DNA of 11,599 bases from contig DASRZQ010000159.1 of NCBI GenBank assembly GCA_035686205.1, positions 1-11,599 of the forward strand. The letters run 5' to 3'. Below the pieces are notes generated by a model. That model did not search any database and was not told where the DNA came from. It saw only the letters and a program-made list of their open reading frames with translations. Origin of the DNA: CAIWTU01 sp035686205 (GTDB taxonomy: Bacteria > Desulfobacterota > Desulfuromonadia > Geobacterales > Geobacteraceae). Below, one piece after another: positions 6,995-11,599 of this stretch; positions within the stretch are counted from its first letter, which is position 1; each line of letters starts with the position of its first letter. Position numbers and translations under genes: made by a program.

Positions 6995-9910
6995 TCACCC
7001 AAAGCAGGAACAAGGTTCCCGGGTATCGCAGATATGGAGCCGGTCGAGATTTTCCTCCGACGGCAGTTTCACCAGCAGATCATCCCCTTCAACTTTCACC
7101 TCGAAGGTTTGGATCGAGTAGATGTCATCGCCCAGCCCGCGGCCGTCCTGCAGCGAGAACGACTTCTTGTGCATCGGGCAGGTGATCTTGGGAATTCCGG
7201 CCGTATCGCCGGTAATTCCGCGCGACAGAACCATCTCCTGCTTGTGCGGGCAGAGGTTCTGGCAGGCATACCACTCGTTACGGCTTGCGAAGTTGAAGAT
7301 GGCGATCTGGTGACGGCCGAACCTGAACGTGGCGCCGCCGTCCTTCGGCACCATGACCGCGCTTCCCAGTTTTACCCACTCGCGAGGTCCTTCAAGCACT
7401 TCGGGCTCCACCTCCGGTATGGTGTACTCCTTCTGCCAGAGCTCCGGTTTCGACTGGCCGCGAACCGTTATCAACGGGACGGGGTCCTTCCCGTCGGCAT
7501 TGGCGAAATGGCGGAATTTCGCGGCCTGCTCCGGCCTGGCCACCGTGACCGCCCATTCGTCGTGCTGCGCGGCCAGTATGCGCCGCATTTCCGCCTCAAG
7601 CTCGGCGCAGATCCCCAGCGAATCGTCGATTATCACCTTCTTCAGCTTCTCCACCCCGCCTTCGAGGTTGAGCAGCCAGGTAGCGGTGCGTTCCAGCTTG
7701 TCCGCGGTGCGGATATAATACATCAGGTATCGGTCGACATAGCGGATCGCAGTTTCCCGATCGATGTCCCTGGCCAGCAGGTCGGCATGCCGGGGATATG
7801 CGCCGCCGTTGCCGCCGACGTAGAGGTTCCAGCCCTGCTCGGTGGCGATCAGGCCGAAGTCCTTGCACATCACCTCGGCGCACTCGCGGGTGCAGCCGGA
7901 GACCGCCGCCTTGAGCTTGTGGGGCGAGCGCAATCCCTTGTAGCGGTTCTCCAGTTCGACGGCGAAATCGACCGACGGCCCCATGCCCATGCGGCACCAG
8001 GAGTCGCCGACGCAGCTTTTCACCATCCGCAGCCCCTTGGCATAGGCGTGGCCCGACTCAAGCCCCACGGCTCCCAGCTTCGCCCAGATTTTCGGAAGGT
8101 CCTCCAGGTGGGCGCCGAAAAGCGCCACACGCTGGCTGCCGGTCAGCTTGGTGTACAGGTTGAACTCACGGGCCACTTCACCCATGACAATCAGCTGTTC
8201 CGGGGTAACCTCTCCGCCCGGAGAGCGGGGAATCACCGAATAGGTGCCGTTTCGCTGTATATTGCCGAGGAAGCGGTCGTTGGTATCCTGAAGCGTATCG
8301 TTGTCAAGCACGTATTCGTTCCAGACCGAGGCGAATATGGAGGCGATCTGCGTCTTGCACACCACGCAGCCGTCGCCCCGGCCGTATTGGGCCAGAAGCG
8401 CGCCGAAGGAGCGGATTTTTTTCGTTTTGACGATATGCAGCAGGTCCTGGCGCGAATAGCGGAAATGTTCGCAGAGGGAATTGTCGACTTCGATGCCCGC
8501 TTTCTGCAATTCGTAGTTGAGAATAGCTTTTACCATGGGGAGGCAGCCGCCGCAGCCGGTTCCGGCCTTTGTGCACTTCTGGATTCCCTCCACTGTGCGG
8601 AGTTCATGCAGTTCGATGGCGTCGCGGATGGTGCCGAAGCTGACGTTGTTGCAGGAGCAGATGATGTCGTCGTTCTCCAGCGATTCGATCGCCATGCCGG
8701 CGCCGTGGCAGCCCTTGACGATCAGTGACTGGGGCTGTTCCGGCAGGTTCTTGTTGCCTTTGACATAGATCGAGAGCGGACCGTACGGTTCGGCGTCTCC
8801 CACCAGGATCGCCCCGACAAGTTTTTCCCCCGCCGGGTCTATCAGCATCTTCTTGTAAATGCCGGTGACCGTATCGTGCACCTCCACCACCTTGTTTTCC
8901 GGATGGGGATCGAAGGGGTTGCCCAGGGAGGCCACGTCGAGCCCGAGCAGTTTCAGCTTGGTGGAGCAGTCAAAACCGGTAAAGGTCGCCTGTTCGCCGG
9001 CGATGCGGGCCGCCGCCACCCGCGCCATTTCGTAGCCGGGGGCAACGAGACCGTAAATCTTCCCTCCTACGAGCGCACACTCGCCGATGGCGGAAATTGC
9101 CGGATCGCCTGTCTGCAGGGCATCGTCCACCACAATGCCGCCGCGTTCCCCCACTTCAAGGCCGCATCCGCGCGCCAGCTTGTCATTAGGCACGATTCCG
9201 GCGGAAACCACCACCATGTCTACCGGCAGGGTCGAACTGTCACGGAAACTGATTCCGGTTACCGACCGGTTTCCCTCGATACCGGAGGTGACCACGCCAG
9301 TGCGCACCTCTATGCCAAGTCCGCGAATCGCTTCGGAAAGGACCGCCGCCCCCTTGTCGTCGAGCTGTCGGGGCATGAGCCGGGGCGCCATCTCTACCAC
9401 GGTGGTGGAGAGGCCCAGATCCAGGCAGGCCTTGGCCGCCTCCAGTCCGAGCAGCCCTCCGCCGATCACGGCTACCCGCGAAGCCTGTTTGCTGTAGCCG
9501 GTTATCGCCACCAGGTCCTCGATGGTGCGGTAGGCGAACACGCCGGGTCGGTCTATTCCCGGCAGCGACGGCATGAACGCCGAGGAACCGGTGGCGAGGA
9601 TGAGCCGGTCGTACGTTTCGCGGTGTCCGGACGCGGTAGTGACCGTGCGGGAGCCGCGGTCGATTGCGGTCACCGCGTCACCCAGGTGGAGCCTGATCCC
9701 GTTGTCGCCGTACCATGATTCGCTCTGCAGGGTGAGGTCAACCGGCTCCTCTCCGAACCATGACGAGAGGTGGACCCGGTCGTAAGCCGGCCGCGGCTCG
9801 CCGCCGAAGACGATCACCCTGTTTTCCGACGCAAGGCCCCGTTCAATCAAAGTTTCACAGAAACGGTGACCTACCATGCCGTTTCCGACAATCACAATTT
9901 TTTCAGCCAT
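6995..9910 (-). CDS. nirBD: Fused NAD(P)H-dependent nitrite reductase, NirB large subunit plus NirD Rieske domain
   Basis: A cytosolic siroheme enzyme that reduces nitrite to ammonium with six electrons from NAD(P)H. In the 971 residues, the FAD site GNGMVG (9-14) and pyridine-nucleotide site IGGGLLGLE (149-157) form the flavoprotein part. A BFD-type [2Fe-2S] domain uses C418, C420, C453 and C456, and a second BFD-like segment has C480, C515 and C518. The siroheme/[4Fe-4S] half carries C633-x5-C639 and C673-x3-C677. From about 845 on lies a NirD domain with a complete Rieske set, C887-P-H889 and C911-P-M-H914. E. coli makes NirB (about 847 aa) and NirD (about 108 aa) separately; here they are one chain of the summed length. 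The tail ICDTREPCSCFG adds three cysteines. The ATG follows AAGGA at good spacing. It is transcribed alone in the window, divergently from the sigma factor, behind an FNR-type promoter, which points to anaerobic ammonification or nitrite detoxification rather than purely assimilatory use. Confidence 0.96.
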   Translation of the reverse strand: MAEKIVIVGNGMVGHRFCETLIERGLASENRVIVFGGEPRPAYDRVHLSSWFGEEPVDLTLQSESWYGDNGIRLHLGDAVTAIDRGSRTVTTASGHRETYDRLILATGSSAFMPSLPGIDRPGVFAYRTIEDLVAITGYSKQASRVAVIGGGLLGLEAAKACLDLGLSTTVVEMAPRLMPRQLDDKGAAVLSEAIRGLGIEVRTGVVTSGIEGNRSVTGISFRDSSTLPVDMVVVSAGIVPNDKLARGCGLEVGERGGIVVDDALQTGDPAISAIGECALVGGKIYGLVAPGYEMARVAAARIAGEQATFTGFDCSTKLKLLGLDVASLGNPFDPHPENKVVEVHDTVTGIYKKMLIDPAGEKLVGAILVGDAEPYGPLSIYVKGNKNLPEQPQSLIVKGCHGAGMAIESLENDDIICSCNNVSFGTIRDAIELHELRTVEGIQKCTKAGTGCGGCLPMVKAILNYELQKAGIEVDNSLCEHFRYSRQDLLHIVKTKKIRSFGALLAQYGRGDGCVVCKTQIASIFASVWNEYVLDNDTLQDTNDRFLGNIQRNGTYSVIPRSPGGEVTPEQLIVMGEVAREFNLYTKLTGSQRVALFGAHLEDLPKIWAKLGAVGLESGHAYAKGLRMVKSCVGDSWCRMGMGPSVDFAVELENRYKGLRSPHKLKAAVSGCTRECAEVMCKDFGLIATEQGWNLYVGGNGGAYPRHADLLARDIDRETAIRYVDRYLMYYIRTADKLERTATWLLNLEGGVEKLKKVIIDDSLGICAELEAEMRRILAAQHDEWAVTVARPEQAAKFRHFANADGKDPVPLITVRGQSKPELWQKEYTIPEVEPEVLEGPREWVKLGSAVMVPKDGGATFRFGRHQIAIFNFASRNEWYACQNLCPHKQEMVLSRGITGDTAGIPKITCPMHKKSFSLQDGRGLGDDIYSIQTFEVKVEGDDLLVKLPSEENLDRLHICDTREPCSCFG

Positions 9911-9963
9911 AGTTCTTTCCTTTCCGCCGTGTACAGGCGATGAATTCTAATCGTTCGGGAAGA

Positions 9964-9998
9964 TGACCGGGCAAGGGGATGCACCATTTTGCCGGTCA
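9964..9998 (-). other. Hairpin in the predicted nirBD 5' leader
   Basis: TGACCGG (9964-9970) pairs with CCGGTCA (9992-9998), and after one bulged G, CAA (9972-9974) pairs with TTG (9989-9991), giving a 10-bp stem. With the start predicted at 10055 the nirBD leader would be about 144 nt, and this stem would sit about 55 nt before the ATG. It could influence translation or attenuation. I see no hexaloop pair of the ANTAR type and no riboswitch I can name. Confidence 0.4.
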
Positions 9999-10054
9999 AG
10001 CCGCCGAGAACAGTTTCCTGAGTCGCTCGTAACAAGTTTGTTTCCGGATAGTTA

Positions 10055-10103
10055 CAGTGCAATAATATCCGCACTTCCGTTTCCGGCCCTTGATGCAAAT
10101 CAA
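10055..10103 (-). promoter_or_regulatory. FNR-type class II promoter of nirBD
   Basis: TTGATGCAAATCAA (10090-10103) is a perfect match to the FNR/DNR-family consensus TTGAT-N4-ATCAA. On the minus strand, TATTAT (10067-10062) matches the -10 consensus at 5 of 6 positions and predicts transcription starting near 10055. The palindrome centre (10096.5) then falls at exactly -41.5, the standard class II activator position, where it replaces a -35 element. This predicts activation of nirBD when oxygen is low, or by NO if a DNR-type paralogue binds. The site is also 103 nt from the sigma gene start, but a plus-strand TAAAAT (10130-10135) would place it at about -45.5, a poorer fit. Confidence 0.8.
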
Positions 10104-10192
10104 AATTCCTTATTACGGAAAAAAACAGCTAAAATTGTTTTTGGGAACCTTTTCGCTTCGAATTGCATCAACGTAGTGAGAGAAGAAAAAAC

Positions 10193-10197
10193 GGAGG
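10193..10197 (+). promoter_or_regulatory. Ribosome binding site that fixes the sigma factor start
   Basis: GGAGG lies 8 nt before the ATG at 10206. The longer open frame beginning at 9963 would run through the FNR-type box and the nirBD promoter and has no comparable ribosome binding site. Its extra 81 residues do not resemble sigma factor sequence. Confidence 0.85.
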
Positions 10198-10205
10198 ACA
10201 GTGAG

Positions 10206-10898
10206 ATGAACCTGGCGGATGGCTTTGAAGGAATGATCCCGGACTCGGATGTAGTACGTCGGGTCCTTGAAGGCGACACCGCAAGCTTCGAGCTGATCAT
10301 GCGCCGAAATAACCGGCGTCTGTACCGGATTGCCCGCGGCATTCTGCGCAACGAGGCGGATGCCGAAGACGTGGTCCAGGACACTTACATCCGGGCGTAT
10401 GAAAACCTTGGGCAATTTCAGGGGAAAGGTCCGTTGTCTGCGTGGCTGGCAAAGATCACCGTCAACGAGGCACTGGGACGTCTGCGCCATGCCGGTATCG
10501 CCAGAGACAGCATCTCATTGGATGAGCCTCAGGAGAGTGAGGAGGCGAATTTTATGGCCGATCTGATTTCCAGTGTGCCCAGTCCGGAACAGAGCGCGGG
10601 ACGGGCGGAATTGCGCCGGTTAATGGAATCAGCCATTGATGCCCTCCCCGATGCCTATCGAATGGCTTTCATCCTCTGCGGTGTCGAGGAATTGTCCGTG
10701 GCGGAGACTGCCGAATGTCTGGACGTGGAACCGGCTACGGTCAAAACCCGATATCACCGGGCGCGCAAGATCCTGCAGCAGCATCTGTCAAGCCTGGTGG
10801 ATTCGACTGCCGCCGAGGTATTTCCATTCGACGGCGAACGATGTGACAGGATTGTCTCCGGGGTCTTCCGGAGGCTTGAAAAACGTGACCGGGATTAG
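10206..10898 (+). CDS. ECF-type (sigma-70 family) RNA polymerase sigma factor
   Basis: A 230-residue extracytoplasmic-function sigma factor that directs RNA polymerase to a small regulon. Region 2 spans about 24-95: FELIMRRNNRRLYRIARGIL, then ADAEDVVQDTYIRAYENL for core binding and -10 contacts, then WLAKITVNEALGRLRH. Region 4 spans about 135-194, with LPDAYRMAFIL and a helix-turn-helix VAETAECLDVEPATVKTRYHRARKIL for -35 recognition. The linker between them is acidic. A C-terminal extension of about 35 residues contains FPFDGERCDRIV, a cysteine-containing motif I recall from other ECF factors and a possible regulatory tail. The start is set by GGAGG 8 nt upstream. No anti-sigma factor is visible beside it. 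Instead a secreted protein follows 62 nt downstream on the same strand, so control may use the tail, that protein, or transcription from the shared upstream region. Confidence 0.92.
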   Translation: MNLADGFEGMIPDSDVVRRVLEGDTASFELIMRRNNRRLYRIARGILRNEADAEDVVQDTYIRAYENLGQFQGKGPLSAWLAKITVNEALGRLRHAGIARDSISLDEPQESEEANFMADLISSVPSPEQSAGRAELRRLMESAIDALPDAYRMAFILCGVEELSVAETAECLDVEPATVKTRYHRARKILQQHLSSLVDSTAAEVFPFDGERCDRIVSGVFRRLEKRDRD

Positions 10899-10960
10899 TT
10901 TGCGCCGAAATTCTCAAGCGTTCCGATCACTGGCAAGGAAAAGCGAAAGGAGTCATTGAC

Positions 10961-11362
10961 ATGAAAAAGCTTTTAACGATAAGCGCGGTCCTGCTGGCAC
11001 TTGCCCTTCCTGCTTTTGCTGCAGGCCCGGTGCATTTGCCGGATTCGTCATATAAAAAAGTAAGCAGCCTGGTCAAACTTCCGGACTTCATACCGGGAAT
11101 GGGCAGCCTTTACGTAAATCCCTCCACCCTGCCGGTCGGACCGTTCCTCGCATATGACCGGGCCGGAACTCTCGTTGCGACCATCTACATGGTTCCCATC
11201 GGTGATATGGACAATCACAAGAACTTCAACGGCCTGACGGTGGGCAGCAATGTCGTGAAAAAGGTCGACATAAGCTTCAACCCCGGACATCCGGGCGTGG
11301 AAGTTCCCCATTATCATATAACCGTATGGCACGTCAGTCCCGAATCGGCCAAGCTCAAATAG
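10961..11362 (+). CDS. Secreted histidine-rich protein, possibly TTHB210/DUF5602-like
   Basis: A 133-residue exported protein. The signal peptide is clear: MKKLLTISAVLLALALPAFA, with cleavage predicted after residue 20. The mature chain has PGMGSLYVNPSTLPVGPFLA (45-64), then TLVATIYMVPIGDM (70-83), and ends in a histidine cluster: H110, H117, H119 and H124 within GHPGVEVPHYHITVWH. That cluster suggests metal binding or a beta-sandwich rim, but this is inference. The layout resembles, from memory, the DUF5602 family named after Thermus TTHB210, a protein controlled by a neighbouring ECF sigma/anti-sigma pair; the position directly after an ECF sigma gene agrees. The GGAG 8 nt before the ATG supports the start. 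It is probably co-transcribed with the sigma gene and is followed by a strong terminator. Its biochemical role is unknown. Confidence 0.85.
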   Translation: MKKLLTISAVLLALALPAFAAGPVHLPDSSYKKVSSLVKLPDFIPGMGSLYVNPSTLPVGPFLAYDRAGTLVATIYMVPIGDMDNHKNFNGLTVGSNVVKKVDISFNPGHPGVEVPHYHITVWHVSPESAKLK

Positions 11363-11387
11363 TCATGCCTATCCGACGGGAAGAGGG

Positions 11388-11426
11388 GAGAGGCTGATTT
11401 TCCGGAAAAACAGCCTCTCTTTTTTT
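11388..11426 (+). terminator. Rho-independent terminator of the sigma factor operon
   Basis: GAGAGGCTG (11388-11396) pairs with CAGCCTCTC (11411-11419), and an inner TTTT/AAAA stem closes on CCGG. Seven T follow (11420-11426). It starts 25 nt after the stop of the secreted-protein gene and separates that operon from the convergent gene to the right. Confidence 0.92.
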
Positions 11427-11445
11427 GAGAAAAAGACCTGTGGTT

Positions 11446-11599
11446 TTACTCCGGGGAACCTGCCTCATCCGGCTTCAGGGTAAATAGGTGCCGGACGGTG
11501 ATCAACACCCCGCAGAGGAACACCAAACCGATGGAGAAGGCGATCCGGAACCAGAACATCATTGTGATGTGGGCGGTGCTGTAGCCGATGTCCAGGAAC
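11446..11599 (-). CDS. C-terminal end of a membrane protein (5' partial)
   Basis: The minus-strand frame is open to the right edge and ends in TAA at 11448-11446, giving the last 50 residues of a protein. They read FLDIGYSTAHITMMFWFRIA, then FSIGLVFLCGVLITVRHLFT, then the polar tail LKPDEAGSPE. This is one transmembrane helix (about 14-34 of the visible part) with a short hydrophilic C-terminus. The Arg before the helix and the glycine-rich helix are reminiscent of the last helix of NorB-like heme-copper oxidase subunits, which would suit a nitrite/NO context, but 50 residues are too few to assign it. It converges on the sigma operon, with the terminator between them. Confidence 0.7.
   Translation of the reverse strand, partial: FLDIGYSTAHITMMFWFRIAFSIGLVFLCGVLITVRHLFTLKPDEAGSPE

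Noticed and set aside
7034..8728. A 564-residue open frame on the plus strand opposite nirBD, and a 280-residue one at 8876-9718
   Set aside because: Both are antisense shadows of GC-rich nirBD, whose protein has every expected cofactor motif. The antisense translations show no domain pattern.
10144..10173. A possible ECF-type autoregulatory promoter beginning with GGAAC upstream of the sigma gene
   Set aside because: GGAAC is present at 10144-10148, but no matching -10 (such as CGTC) occurs at 16-17 nt; the nearby CGTA is about 23 nt away.
9963..10205. An 81-residue N-terminal extension of the sigma factor from the ATG at 9963
   Set aside because: It runs across the FNR-type site and the nirBD promoter, has no ribosome binding site and no sigma-like sequence, while GGAGG stands 8 nt before the ATG at 10206.

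Overview
The window reads as chromosomal DNA of a Gram-negative, metabolically versatile bacterium that can live without oxygen. An OmpA-type cell-wall anchor implies an outer membrane. A very large PAS/GAF hybrid kinase, a fused siroheme nitrite reductase and an FNR-type operator together resemble Desulfuromonadales/Geobacter-like Desulfobacterota. That placement is an inference from gene style, not a measured match. Base composition is uneven: the nirBD gene is visibly GC-rich, while the small secreted-protein gene at 463-930 and the spacer at 5341-5776 are AT-rich.

Left part (1-5340). The 3' end of an OmpA-family gene enters from the left edge and is followed by a strong stem-loop. Next comes a small exported protein of unknown function. 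Convergent to it is a 1420-residue membrane hybrid histidine kinase (Cache, five PAS, one GAF, HisKA, HATPase, receiver), with no partner regulator beside it in the window.

Middle part (5341-6994). An AT-rich spacer without a convincing gene precedes a two-gene type II toxin-antitoxin operon on the minus strand. The antitoxin (Xre/ParS/MbcA type) comes first and the RES-domain toxin second, overlapping in ATGA. The antitoxin has a clear Shine-Dalgarno that moves its start two codons inward, and a TTGACA promoter whose elements lie inside an 8-bp inverted repeat, the expected place for autorepression. Between this operon and nirBD sits a 152-bp palindromic element with 13-bp perfect terminal inverted repeats, which looks like a MITE/REP-type repeat.

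Right part (6995-11599). A single gene on the minus strand encodes NirB and NirD fused into one 971-residue polypeptide, a cytosolic NAD(P)H-dependent nitrite reductase (nitrite to ammonium). All flavin, Fe-S/siroheme and Rieske motifs are present. The divergent region upstream carries a perfect FNR-type palindrome, TTGATGCAAATCAA, centred exactly 41.5 bp upstream of the start predicted from a TATTAT -10 box on the nirBD side. This is textbook class II anaerobic activation. On the other side runs an ECF sigma factor whose real start is 10206, followed by a secreted histidine-rich protein resembling the TTHB210/DUF5602 type and a strong terminator. A membrane protein gene converges from the right edge, of which only the last 50 residues are in view.

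The most interesting unit is the divergent pair: an anaerobically controlled nitrite reductase facing an ECF sigma factor paired with a small secreted protein and no visible anti-sigma factor.
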